A DNA stretch of 64,000 nt from a virus. Under the pieces are notes generated by a model, which worked only from the letters and a program-made list of their open reading frames with translations, did no database searches and was not told the DNA's origin. Below, one piece after another: positions 47,387-56,590 of this stretch (position 1 is the first letter of the stretch; each line of letters begins with the position of its first letter). Where the stretch lies: the IMG/VR virus record IMGVR_UViG_3300031707_000003, positions 1 to 64,000 of that record; one strand, given 5' to 3'. Position numbers and translations under genes: made by a program.

Positions 47387-49522
47387 ATGGCCGCGACTCC
47401 CAATTGGCAAGCATTCAAGATCCAGATCCCTGGTCAGGATCTCTTGGAAGGCGTCCGGTCTGTCCTTGAGACCTTGCTTATCTTTTTGGAGATCCTGAAG
47501 GCCATCCTGGAGACGATCAAGGCGTTCCTTATCGACTTCGGAAACCCTATCAAGGCTCTCGTCGAAGCCCTGATCAAGTTGATCCTTACGCTCTTCGAGG
47601 CCCTCAAGCGAACGGGTATCTATGCTCTGTTCGACATCCCAAACCCATCCCTCGATCCCAACTTCGTCAACCATAGTGGTGGCTTCGCCGCGTTCACGAC
47701 TCGCTTCCGAGGGTCCCTTTTCGACACCAAGGATCCGAACCGTCCGCAACCCATCGCAGGGGCCACCCAGAGCGGGTTCGTTCTCATCGTTGCTGACGCC
47801 GAGGCCGCGATCGGGCTCATTCGCCTCATTCGAATCCTGCTCAGGTTCTTCGGCAAGGAGTTCCTGAACCCGAAGTACGCACCCCCGGCCAACTTCAAGG
47901 TGCTGCCTGTCGGATCGAAAGGGGACCCGCTTCTCTCGATCGTGAAAGTCTTCCAGGAAAAGCCGAAGTCCCTCGTTGTGGAGTGGACGCTCCCTCAAGG
48001 CACGCGAGCTGGAGACCCAGGCTTCGCGGATCTCTTAGGATCCGTCGCGACCGAGTTCGTCCCCCCTCGGTTTCTCATAGAGAAGAGTGAGGTCAGTCCC
48101 AACGGTGAGATCCCCGACACTCAATTGGGGAATGCTAGCGCTACCGGGCGGGTAACTACGCTTGTCGACACCAACTTCGAGGTCCGGGGGCAGCCGGGTA
48201 AGATCATCCAGCGCAAGGTCCGGCTGAACGATACGGATGGGGACCCTTTCATCAAAGCCCAGAAGTACATCGTGATCGACACGAGCAACAACACCGCGAC
48301 CTTCCTCTTGGGTCAGCTCGGGACGTTCCGTTACATCGACCACGACGTTGTGCCCGACAAGACCTACTGGTACCGCGTGCGAGCCTACAGCGGCAATCTC
48401 ACATTGAGTGGTACCAGCGTCCCATTCAAGGTCGTGAAGAACGTCGTGGAGAAGGCCGCCTATGTCGAGTGGCCTGGGGACACGCCCACCATGGGGAAGG
48501 CCACCCCGTTCGTTCGTGTGCGGATGCCCAACGTCCCCAATTTTGACGTGATCGAGAACCTGAAGCGTGTCTTCCAAACGGCCTTCTCGTTCAACTTCCA
48601 TCTCCCGCCCGCCCAGGGCTCGCAATTCGACGCGTCCGGATTGCCGCTGAATGACGCGACCCCGGCGTCCCAGGTGGGGACAGGTTCGCTCACGAAGTTT
48701 GCCGGTCCTCTCGCCTCTTTCCAAGCGATTCCTGCGGTGGGTACAGCCATCTCCAAATCGCTCGCTGCCAACCCCGCGACGGGGGCGCCCGACGATCTGC
48801 CATGGCAGAGGACCAGCGTTCGAGCCAACTCGACTCGGCTCGCGAACATCGTTTCGGGGGCTATGTTGGAGAGCGGGTCGGCGGATGCCTTCCGGCAGCT
48901 CATGCAAGGACCACCGCCCAAGGCACCCACGACCGCGAAACTCCCGTCTACATCGATCTCAGCCATGGTGTTCGCTCTGACGGACATCCAGGCTGATGGC
49001 ACGGTCAGCCAGGACACCGCCATCCTCTACTCAAACGCCTTTACGGACGCCAACGCCCGAGTAGACATCTTGTCGGTCATCAACTTCATCAAGGGGTTCA
49101 CCCTTGGGGGTGTCCCGCCGGACTGGATCCAGATCAGCATCCTTCGCGACATCATCCCTTGGTCGGGGCAGATGCTCTACGAGCTGATCGCGAAGATCCA
49201 AGCGCTCCTCGACGCCTTCAAGGGGATGCTCGACGAGATCAAGAACTTCATCGACCTCATCATCCGCAAGATCAATGTCTTGGAGCAGTTCATCGCGTAC
49301 CTCCTGTCGATCCTCGACTTCATCGACGCTCTTTCGGCCGGATTTTTCGTTCTGGCCGTCCCGGAAACGGGTGGCGACGCCGGTACATGGGCAAGCCTCG
49401 TTGAAAACGCAGGTGGGGACAAGCCGCCAAGCGGACCGGGTGGGTATACCGCCGGGATTTCCCTGGCCTATGTGGCGGTGGACGTCGGGGCCTTCGTCGC
49501 GGCGTTCAAGCTCATCTTCTAG
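47387..49522 (+). CDS. Baseplate protein with amphipathic helices at both ends, 711 aa
   Basis: Residues 18-73 are a continuous amphipathic/hydrophobic helix run (LLEGVRSVLETLLIFLEILK, then TIKAFLIDFGNPIKALVEAL). The middle is a beta-rich region with FN3-like features (YWYRVRAYSGNLTLSGTSVP, VEWPGDTP). Residues about 598-650 form a second helical run (IAKIQALLDAFKGMLDEIKN, FIDLIIRKINVLEQFIAYLL) and the C-terminus is hydrophobic (ISLAYVAVDVGAFVAAFKLI). The two mirrored helical ends could interact or insert into membranes. Encoded within the baseplate block with SD GAAGGGG; the molecular function is unknown. Confidence 0.6.
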   Translation: MAATPNWQAFKIQIPGQDLLEGVRSVLETLLIFLEILKAILETIKAFLIDFGNPIKALVEALIKLILTLFEALKRTGIYALFDIPNPSLDPNFVNHSGGFAAFTTRFRGSLFDTKDPNRPQPIAGATQSGFVLIVADAEAAIGLIRLIRILLRFFGKEFLNPKYAPPANFKVLPVGSKGDPLLSIVKVFQEKPKSLVVEWTLPQGTRAGDPGFADLLGSVATEFVPPRFLIEKSEVSPNGEIPDTQLGNASATGRVTTLVDTNFEVRGQPGKIIQRKVRLNDTDGDPFIKAQKYIVIDTSNNTATFLLGQLGTFRYIDHDVVPDKTYWYRVRAYSGNLTLSGTSVPFKVVKNVVEKAAYVEWPGDTPTMGKATPFVRVRMPNVPNFDVIENLKRVFQTAFSFNFHLPPAQGSQFDASGLPLNDATPASQVGTGSLTKFAGPLASFQAIPAVGTAISKSLAANPATGAPDDLPWQRTSVRANSTRLANIVSGAMLESGSADAFRQLMQGPPPKAPTTAKLPSTSISAMVFALTDIQADGTVSQDTAILYSNAFTDANARVDILSVINFIKGFTLGGVPPDWIQISILRDIIPWSGQMLYELIAKIQALLDAFKGMLDEIKNFIDLIIRKINVLEQFIAYLLSILDFIDALSAGFFVLAVPETGGDAGTWASLVENAGGDKPPSGPGGYTAGISLAYVAVDVGAFVAAFKLIF

Positions 49523-49563
49523 GAGGGCTGTTTTCCTCTTGTAACCCCACAGGATCGGGCAGT

Positions 49564-50310
49564 ATGAGCTTCGATTTCAAAGGCACGTTCACGAAGAGCC
49601 AGTTCGACAGGTTTTCAACCTTCGTTCGGGCTCAAACGTCCACGATCGACGCTCGTATCGCTCACTTGAAGGCGGAGCAGGCTCGGATAGGCAACCTCGC
49701 GTTCGCGTTCGACGCAGGAGGGGTGCCTACAGCAATGTCTGCGGACCCTCCGACCTCAACGTACGTTGGCAAGCTTTTCGGTGTCTACGAGGGCCTCGGC
49801 GGCGATGCTGAGTTCGACCTCCAAGTCCGAAGCACGGGGCAGGCGATTTTCCGGGCTACGGGGGATGAGACCAAAACGCCCCAGCAGATGAGCAACGGTG
49901 ACGTTCTCGGGACTCCCGGCCTCTCGGATGCTCAGACTGCGAACTCGATGGGGCAGGCGAGCGCCTGGGTACAAGACATTCTGACCTACCGCCGCGAAGC
50001 CCTAGAACGGAAGATCCGTCGGGCGGTCGACTACGGGGACCAGCTCCAAGTTGAGATCAACACGCTCAACCGGATCAAAGCGGACGCCACGATCAACGGA
50101 GCGCTGGAGTTCATCCTCAACGGGATCAACGCATTGATCTCGGATCGTCAATACCTCGCGGCATCGAACGACAGCAGCAAGCCTGACCCGCACGGAAAAC
50201 TCGCGTACGCTCCGTTCGCCGCTTACATGCCCGGTCCAGACCGGTCTGAGGTCACGGACTTCGAGCGCACACTCGATGGGCCCGCCGTACCGGAAGGGAC
50301 GGGGACGTGA
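49564..50310 (+). CDS. Baseplate-region helical protein, 248 aa
   Basis: Long helices with charged/hydrophobic alternation dominate: FDRFSTFVRAQTSTIDARI, AHLKAEQARIG, then AWVQDILTYRREALERKIRR, and VDYGDQLQVEINTLNRIKAD. A beta insertion (residues 50-110) separates the first pair. Its position between the 711-aa protein and the gp25-like wedge suggests a wedge-arm or bushing protein. The 41-bp gap upstream shows a GAGG/CCTC pair only. Its stop overlaps the next GTG start. Confidence 0.6.
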   Translation: MSFDFKGTFTKSQFDRFSTFVRAQTSTIDARIAHLKAEQARIGNLAFAFDAGGVPTAMSADPPTSTYVGKLFGVYEGLGGDAEFDLQVRSTGQAIFRATGDETKTPQQMSNGDVLGTPGLSDAQTANSMGQASAWVQDILTYRREALERKIRRAVDYGDQLQVEINTLNRIKADATINGALEFILNGINALISDRQYLAASNDSSKPDPHGKLAYAPFAAYMPGPDRSEVTDFERTLDGPAVPEGTGT

Positions 50311-51446
50311 GTTACGATCGCCAAATCGATCAGGTCTGCCACCACTTGGTGGCCGAAGAGGCCCTCTTCGTGGAGACCGATTACTTGACGGTCCGCCCAC
50401 TTCGTCCCATCGCCTCCTCGAACTCCGTTCGCGTGCGGTTGGATGGCGCCTTCGAGGTCCCTTCAGTGGGTGTGGCCTCACCGGGGACTAGCGCGGGCAC
50501 CAAAGAGGGTCCGTTCAACATCATGCAGGGTGTGAACGACACCTTTGTCGTTTCGGTCAATCAGGGGGCCCCGCAAACGGCCGTCATCCCAACGGCTAAC
50601 AAGCTCCCCGTGGACCGGCTTGTGGACCTCCTCGACAGGTCCTTCCAAGGGCTCTCTTTCGAGCTGCTCGGGAATCGCATCGCCTTCCGAACGACATCCA
50701 AGGGTCGGGGGGCCAGCGTCTTCATTTTGCCCACAAGCACGTTGGCGGCCACCCTTGGGATTGCGGTGAACCGCGAGTTTCGAGGGCAGCAAGTAGCTCC
50801 CGGTTGGACGCTCGTGAGCGCCCCCAACACGCTCCCGGATCGCCCCCTTCGGCTCATCATCTTTGATCAGCCCCTTCGCAGCGGCTCGGATTTCGTCGAG
50901 ATCAACTACACGACCACTCGGCAAGAGTGCCGTAGGTGTGGTGGAACGGGGGTCGAAAACGACTTCCGTTACGGCCTACACGGCGACCCCGTTCAAGTTC
51001 GCGATGAGGCTCTACTCATCCAAGAGCTACAGAAGAACTTCTACACGATCCGAGGGACGAACCCGTTTCACATCTGGTACGGGACCGGTCTCTTGGAAAC
51101 CATCGGCAAGAAGCTCTCAGCCGGTGGGCTCATCCAGAACCTCATCGTCTCGGATATTTACCAGGCATTCAACCGTTGGCAGAGCATCAAGCGGCAGCAA
51201 GAAGAGAAGGTCGGTCAGAACGTCTCTGACAAGGAGTACCCCCTTCGCTTGCTTTCCGTTGATCTCCAGCAGAGCACACAGGATCCCACGGTGGTTTTCG
51301 TCAGCATCACGGTCCAGAACCGATCGAACGACCCTATCCAGTTGGAGCGGGGCCTCAAGCTTCCTCAGCCGTCGGACCTCTTGGGCTCAACAGCTCAACA
51401 GGGTGTCATTCGGCAATCCCTCAGCGACTTTGTCCTTACCGGGTGA
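50307..51446 (+). CDS. Baseplate wedge gp25-like protein with inserted module, 379 aa
   Basis: GTG start overlaps the previous TGA. The C-terminal 140 residues (about 235-350) have the gp25/W-type pattern: IQELQKNFYTIRGTNPFHIW, YGTGLLETIGKKLS, then helices and YPLRLLSVDLQQS, VVFVSITVQNRS. In front of it is a CRRCGGTG zinc knuckle (Cys208, Cys211), and residues 69-157 hold a FNIMQGVNDTF...LGIAV module almost identical in pattern to the three inserts of the sheath. The gp25-like protein joins baseplate wedge and hub and is also found in contractile injection systems. The insertion is unusual for this small protein. Confidence 0.7.
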   Translation: MSYDRQIDQVCHHLVAEEALFVETDYLTVRPLRPIASSNSVRVRLDGAFEVPSVGVASPGTSAGTKEGPFNIMQGVNDTFVVSVNQGAPQTAVIPTANKLPVDRLVDLLDRSFQGLSFELLGNRIAFRTTSKGRGASVFILPTSTLAATLGIAVNREFRGQQVAPGWTLVSAPNTLPDRPLRLIIFDQPLRSGSDFVEINYTTTRQECRRCGGTGVENDFRYGLHGDPVQVRDEALLIQELQKNFYTIRGTNPFHIWYGTGLLETIGKKLSAGGLIQNLIVSDIYQAFNRWQSIKRQQEEKVGQNVSDKEYPLRLLSVDLQQSTQDPTVVFVSITVQNRSNDPIQLERGLKLPQPSDLLGSTAQQGVIRQSLSDFVLTG

Positions 51447-51449
51447 TCG

Positions 51450-54400
51450 ATGGCAACAGCGCCCCAAATTGCTCTTCGCGACGGTTCTGGGTTCACGACG
51501 AACCTCGTCTTCACGACGAACCAAGACTCCACCACCATTGTGGGGACGGTGGACGTCAACACGTCAGTCATCCAGGTGTCGATCAACGGGGCCGCCTTCG
51601 TTTCGGATCCAACGCTGGTCAGTTTCGCACTCCAGACCTTCACGGTCCCTAACTTGGCGTCGTTCCCCACGGGGCTGCTTTTGGAGGTGGGACTCAACAC
51701 CATCCAGCTCCGCACGATCGACATCGTAGGTGGTGTCTCGGCCATCTCGACGGTCGCGATCACAAGGGTACGGTCGATTGACAGCAGCGCAGCCCCCATT
51801 CCGACGGGCATCCGAGTCCATCGCCGCCGCAACTCCGTAGACTTGTTGGCAGGGAAGCCCCAGACGGCCACGCTCATTGTCCCGAGCGGTCAAAGTGGCA
51901 GCGGTAGCATCACCCCTTTCCAAACGGGCCTCCTTGTCACCGTAGACACCCCGACCCCCATTGGGTTCAATTTCTATGCTGCGACGGCACCGGCGGGCGG
52001 TTCCACGGGGTACTTCAAGCTCAACGCCAAGCCGATTCTAACTTCGACCGTCTTCGAGGAGGATGTTCTCGGGACGCTGGACGACTTCGCGGTCTGGGAC
52101 AACATCGATCACAACACAGTCCGCATCCGGGTAACTGAAGAGGATGGTTTCGGCAACGAGCTGGCCGTTCGACTCGACTCGTTCCACGACACCTCCACAT
52201 TAGCAGGACGGCTACGATTCCAGAGTACGACAGATAACTTCGTCCTCAACGAGTTCGTGACGTTCAACCACATCCGAACGGGAGCCCCCGGCACCCTCAA
52301 CTCCGATCAGTTCTCAAACGTCTCCAACAACGACCCCCTGTACTACGTGATCACGGGCGTTTACTTCGATCAGACCACCAACACAGAGATCGAGACCCCC
52401 TTCTCACAAGAAGTTTTGGGTACCCCGCTCGTTCTCGACACCTCGATTCGAGACCTACCTGGTCGCAACCAGACGCAGATCGTTACCGACTACATCAACT
52501 CGGTTCAGCGGGTCAACACCGAGATCAGCCTCATTCCTGGATCGACGACTCGGGATATCAACGTCGACCCGTTCGCCTCCGAGGCGGAGCGCATCTGGTT
52601 TCTCGTCGACTTCGTTCATCGCAGCCAGAGCTTCCTCACGCTCCTCGCGATCGACAATGTGAGCGGAAGCGGGATTTCGGATCCCGTGGCAAGCAGCGCC
52701 TACAAGCAAGCTCTCAAGGCCGCTGTTGGGTACACAAGCGACGACACAGTCCAGTCGCTCATCGATCAGCAGTTCGACAAGCTCGCAGCCAATGACAACG
52801 TGTCGAGGCTTGCGGGTCGTCCGTCGGTCGGACAGGTCGTCATCTACACGCCGACGAAGCCCACGACCGACCTCGTCATCCCAGCGGGCACCTTCGTTAC
52901 CTCCGATGCAGATGCTACAACGGGCATCCCTGCTCAGCGCTACCGCATCGGCGGCTCTTTCGTGCTTCCCGTCGTAGGTGCTGAGGCCTTCTTCAACTTC
53001 AACACGAAGCGTTACGAGATCACTGCCGATATCGTTGCGGAGAACATCGGTGGGGCTGGTAACAGACCTGCGGGGACCATCAACTCGATCCTCGGGGTCT
53101 CCGGGGTCTCGGCCGTTAACACGGAAGCAACAGTCTTCGGTGACGACCGTGAGTCCAACGCCGACCTTTCGTCGCGGGCCATCCTCGGTTTCGCCTCGGT
53201 CGACACGGGTACCGAAGGCGGCTACGCGGCCACCGCTGCGGCCGAACTAGGGGTCATTAAGGCCAAGATCGTCAAGAGCGGCGACTCGCTCATGATGCGT
53301 GACTACGACGATGTTCGTCACAAGCACATCGGTGGGAAAGTCGACATCTACATCCAGGGTCTTCGTGAGCGACAGGTCTCGGAGAAGTTCGCCTTCACGT
53401 TCGACATCGCTCGCGACATCCAGATCCAGATTATCGATCTGACGAACCTGATCTTCCGCGTTCTCGACTCACGTGTCACGGCACAGACGCCGATCATCGA
53501 GATCCTGAACAACCCGCTCCAGGGACTTGGCGTACACAATGTGACGTCTGGCCTCGACTACGATCTCACGGGCGTCATCATCGTCGACTACCAGACGTTC
53601 CAGATCAACACGTCGATCGCCCAGCCCCCCACGTTCATCGACGACATCATCAACGCCGATTACCGCTTCCGTGTCATCAACCAGTTCCTCTTCACGCTTC
53701 AGCCCGTTCGTCGCGTCATCTCCGTCGTTGGTGAGGTCGCGGGGCCGCTTGACCCCGCCAACAACTACCAGCTCTACAAGACCGACGACCCTCTCATCAC
53801 GGGAGAGAGCACCATCGCTCTCGACAACCTCTCGATCATCCAATTCGGGGGTAAGCCGAGCGGCGACACCATCACGATCAACGATGAACCCCACACCCTG
53901 ATCGGGTTCGTCCAAGAGCCTCTCGACTCGATCGGGATCAATACGGCTACGATCAAGGTCTTCAACGCACCGCGTACGATCCAGTACAATGGCCCTGGCT
54001 CCGCGTTGCCCGACTATGACGTCGTAGAGGGGACCCCCACGACTCCTGCGAAGATCGTGAGGACCTCGTCTTCGGCCATCGATAACGGTCTGGCGGTATC
54101 AGTTGACTACGTTCACGACGAGAACTTCACGGTCACGTACGTCATCAACGACCTGCTCCAAGCGCTCCAGCAGATCATCAACAACAAGCGTCACGTGACA
54201 GCCGACGTCTTGGTGAAGCAGGCCATCGAGAACCAGATCGACATCGAAACGACTGTCCAGCTCAACAAGGGTGCGACCAAGGACAAGACCGACCCCGCCG
54301 TGCGGTCGAACGTCTCTTTGGAGCTGAACAAGAAAGTGATTGGACAGGGGATCGCCCAATCGGACGTCATCCACGCCATCGACGCGACTCCAGGTGTCGA

Positions 54401-54950
54401 CTTCCAGGTCGTCCCCTTCGCACGGATGGCTTATGCGGACGGCTCCAGGAAGCTACGTGAGGCGGTCCTCTCGACCTTCGTTCGTGTGGGCTCGCTCGAC
54501 ATCGGAGGCAACCGCGTCTTCCTTCTGACGAACCCTCTCCAGAACCCCACAATCGACGGTGGTGGCCTCATCACCGAGCACAAGGGAGTCTTTCAGGACG
54601 ACGTGTCTCTCACCCTCTCCAGCGCTCTCACGAACGTTGGGCAGAACCCCAAGCAGGCCTACATCATCGGGTACACGGGTGCGGTGATTGCGGGTTACTC
54701 CGATGACGCCACACTTCTTGCAGCGGGCTTCTTGCCGGATCAACTTGCGGCTGAACGCCTACGACGCACGGCCAACCACGTAGCCATCGCTCTCTCTGGG
54801 GCTGGGCTGCCGCCGGACGACCCGTCGAACCACGCCTACCAGGCGAGCTACATCATCAACAAGGACTCCCGGTCCCATGACATCGTAGCGGCCGACGTCG
54901 AGTTTATCGACTTGGGCAACTTTACGATCACCTATCGGGAAGCGACCTGA
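51450..54950 (+). CDS. Baseplate wedge J/gp6-like protein, 1166 aa
   Basis: Residues 1-105 are an Ig-like beta domain (STTIVGTVDVNTSVIQVSIN, GLNTIQLRTIDIVGGVSAIS). Near 530-615 the baseplate J core appears: NIGGAGNRPAGTINSILGVS, VNTEATVFGDDRESNADLSS, RAILGF, then GYAATAAAELGVIKAKIVKS. This pattern (G..GN..AGTI, then N..A..G.D.ESDA.L..R) is diagnostic of gpJ/gp6-type proteins, which form the outer ring of the baseplate and connect to gp25. The remaining C-terminal region is large and beta-rich (FVRVGSLDIGGNRVFLLTNP, HVAIALSGAGLP). Size is about twice that of simpler J proteins. Confidence 0.75.
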   Translation: MATAPQIALRDGSGFTTNLVFTTNQDSTTIVGTVDVNTSVIQVSINGAAFVSDPTLVSFALQTFTVPNLASFPTGLLLEVGLNTIQLRTIDIVGGVSAISTVAITRVRSIDSSAAPIPTGIRVHRRRNSVDLLAGKPQTATLIVPSGQSGSGSITPFQTGLLVTVDTPTPIGFNFYAATAPAGGSTGYFKLNAKPILTSTVFEEDVLGTLDDFAVWDNIDHNTVRIRVTEEDGFGNELAVRLDSFHDTSTLAGRLRFQSTTDNFVLNEFVTFNHIRTGAPGTLNSDQFSNVSNNDPLYYVITGVYFDQTTNTEIETPFSQEVLGTPLVLDTSIRDLPGRNQTQIVTDYINSVQRVNTEISLIPGSTTRDINVDPFASEAERIWFLVDFVHRSQSFLTLLAIDNVSGSGISDPVASSAYKQALKAAVGYTSDDTVQSLIDQQFDKLAANDNVSRLAGRPSVGQVVIYTPTKPTTDLVIPAGTFVTSDADATTGIPAQRYRIGGSFVLPVVGAEAFFNFNTKRYEITADIVAENIGGAGNRPAGTINSILGVSGVSAVNTEATVFGDDRESNADLSSRAILGFASVDTGTEGGYAATAAAELGVIKAKIVKSGDSLMMRDYDDVRHKHIGGKVDIYIQGLRERQVSEKFAFTFDIARDIQIQIIDLTNLIFRVLDSRVTAQTPIIEILNNPLQGLGVHNVTSGLDYDLTGVIIVDYQTFQINTSIAQPPTFIDDIINADYRFRVINQFLFTLQPVRRVISVVGEVAGPLDPANNYQLYKTDDPLITGESTIALDNLSIIQFGGKPSGDTITINDEPHTLIGFVQEPLDSIGINTATIKVFNAPRTIQYNGPGSALPDYDVVEGTPTTPAKIVRTSSSAIDNGLAVSVDYVHDENFTVTYVINDLLQALQQIINNKRHVTADVLVKQAIENQIDIETTVQLNKGATKDKTDPAVRSNVSLELNKKVIGQGIAQSDVIHAIDATPGVDFQVVPFARMAYADGSRKLREAVLSTFVRVGSLDIGGNRVFLLTNPLQNPTIDGGGLITEHKGVFQDDVSLTLSSALTNVGQNPKQAYIIGYTGAVIAGYSDDATLLAAGFLPDQLAAERLRRTANHVAIALSGAGLPPDDPSNHAYQASYIINKDSRSHDIVAADVEFIDLGNFTITYREAT

Positions 54951-55168
54951 TGGACCTCGCCAAGTTGACCCACGAAGAGAGGATGCGGCTCGCGGCGAGC
55001 ATGGTGCAGCCCATCCGATGTGGCGGCACCGAGTACATCGACGGGAAGCTGTATTATCGACTCCAGGGCTGGCTCGTGCCCAGCGATGTAGTGGAGCAAG
55101 GGTGGCCTGCCATCAAAGCCTACCAAAGCACGCATGCACCCTATGTTCTTCGCCGTAGGGGGGTCTGA
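54950..55168 (+). CDS. Small conserved baseplate-region protein, 72 aa
   Basis: ATG overlaps the previous TGA (TGATG), and its own TGA overlaps the next ATG (TGATG), so three baseplate genes are translationally coupled. The product has a helix (LAKLTHEERMRLAASMVQP) followed by a beta-hairpin (CGGTEYIDGKLYYRLQGWLV) and a basic end. No family was recognised; its position between J-like and gpI-like genes suggests a wedge accessory. Confidence 0.65.
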   Translation: MDLAKLTHEERMRLAASMVQPIRCGGTEYIDGKLYYRLQGWLVPSDVVEQGWPAIKAYQSTHAPYVLRRRGV

Positions 55169-55983
55169 TGGCACGGTTTCAACCGGATACGAACCGGCTA
55201 AATCACACGATCGACCAGAAGGGCAAGGAATACAACCTCCGGCTCCTTCAACGGGCGCAGACCATCTTCACCACGCTCCTGAACTTGCTCCCGTCGAACT
55301 ACATCTCGGCGATCCAAGGTCCCAACTACACGAACGAACTGAAGGCTGTCGCGGTTGAATTGGCCCGCATTGAGCTGTCGCTTGAGGACATCAACACGGA
55401 TCGGGACTTCACCACAACCCGCTCGGACTTCCTGTACTCGATCGTTGGGTACCTCATGCTCGTCAACGGGCGGCTCCCTCCGTTGGAGTTCAATGACTCA
55501 GAATTCCGGGACTTCCTGCTCAATCTCCTTCGAATCTACTTCCAGGGCTCGATCCCAAAGTCGATGGCGGACGTGGTCAAGCTCTTCTTGACCGGTGACA
55601 TCAGGGTCACCGAAGACTTCCTCCTCGTTCGCAAGGGGGCGTCGGGTCTCGATATTTCGGACCAGTTCGTCTTCGACATCGACGTTGTGGCGCCCCCAGG
55701 TGGCGGGTTCCCTCCGAATGTCTTTGGAGCTGACTCGGCGATCCGCATGGTGCTCGACTTGACCCGGCCTGCGCACACCCTTTTCCGGATCCGCTACATT
55801 TTCAACGACCAGTACATCCCGAACGACACCCTCGGGAAAATCCTCGACGCCATGCGGTGGAACATGGGCGCGTACTATTACGACGACTTTCGGGCGTATT
55901 GGCAGGGAATCCGGAACCGGGACCGCCTTGGCCGTAAGGTGAACCAGAACGTCGGGGACGAAGACCACTCAGACGACTTCTGA
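55168..55983 (+). CDS. Candidate gpI-like baseplate protein, 271 aa
   Basis: After an N-terminal helix (HTIDQKGKEYNLRLLQRAQT) the protein shows IFTTLLNLLPSNYISAI, then helices (NELKAVAVELARIELSLEDI), then FLYSIVGYLMLVNGRLPPLE and a beta region (ISDQFVFDIDVVAPPGGGFP). In P2, PBSX and related tails a small gpI/XkdU protein follows J and links the wedge to fibres; this gene lies exactly there. Helix-rich first half plus beta second half fits, but the identity is inferred from order. Confidence 0.55.
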   Translation: MARFQPDTNRLNHTIDQKGKEYNLRLLQRAQTIFTTLLNLLPSNYISAIQGPNYTNELKAVAVELARIELSLEDINTDRDFTTTRSDFLYSIVGYLMLVNGRLPPLEFNDSEFRDFLLNLLRIYFQGSIPKSMADVVKLFLTGDIRVTEDFLLVRKGASGLDISDQFVFDIDVVAPPGGGFPPNVFGADSAIRMVLDLTRPAHTLFRIRYIFNDQYIPNDTLGKILDAMRWNMGAYYYDDFRAYWQGIRNRDRLGRKVNQNVGDEDHSDDF

Positions 55984-56018
55984 ATCCTTTCATGCGTCCT
56001 CGGAAGAGGAGGGTCTGC

Positions 56019-56537
56019 ATGCACATCCTGGAGACGGTTCCCAACGTCCGCGCTAAGGTTCGGATCCGCCAAGAGCGCCCTTACGAGTACGACGAGGCTC
56101 GGGGCCTCTGGTTGTACCGCCACGTGGACGAGGATGAGGAGGTTTTCAACATCCTCACGAACACGGGCCGGGTCCAACTCCACAACTTCGCCTACGGCAC
56201 CGTCGCTCGTGCGAACGGTTTCAACTACATCGGTCTGTCGAACGACGCGACGCCACCTGCTGCTGCGGACGCCTCTCTTCTGGCGGAGCTGACCAGCAAC
56301 GGGCTCGGTCGGGCTCAGGGTACAGTGACACTACCCACGGGCGCGGGAAATCAGACGAGCATCCTGCACTTGTTCACGTACACGGGCGGAGCACCCCAGG
56401 GCGTTCAGAAGTGCGCCCTTTTCGACTCGGCAGGTCCGCCGATCAGCGGCGTCATCAATCACGAGGTCCAGTTCGTCCAGAGAACCCTCCTCCTGAACGA
56501 CACGCTCACGGTTTCGTACACGATTACGCTGGGCTAG
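56019..56537 (+). CDS. Fibre/tail virion protein (family near 3384), 172 aa
   Basis: The ATG at 56019 has a strong SD (GAGGAGGG, 56007-56013) and is preferred over an upstream ATG at 55992. The C-terminal two-thirds (residues about 38-172) show NILTNTGRVQLHNFAYGTVA, NGFNYIGLSNDATPP, RAQGTVTLPTGAGNQTSILH and DTLTVSYTITLG, a pattern recalling the protein at 3384 and common phage fibre proteins. The N-terminal stretch (NVRAKVRIRQERPYEYDEAR, GLWLYRHVDEDEE) forms a small attachment domain. Opens the fibre block after the baseplate. Confidence 0.7.
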   Translation: MHILETVPNVRAKVRIRQERPYEYDEARGLWLYRHVDEDEEVFNILTNTGRVQLHNFAYGTVARANGFNYIGLSNDATPPAAADASLLAELTSNGLGRAQGTVTLPTGAGNQTSILHLFTYTGGAPQGVQKCALFDSAGPPISGVINHEVQFVQRTLLLNDTLTVSYTITLG

Positions 56538-56590
56538 ACCTAGGCACTGTTCAGTAGGCTCGAACTTCCTTCTATGCGCGGGGTTAGTCG

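Noticed and set aside
7929-56537. Global amber recoding of the phage.
   Set aside because: TAG terminates other well-formed genes at 10732, 11483, 49522 and 56537, with new genes starting directly after; only the codon at 7929 splits similar sequence.
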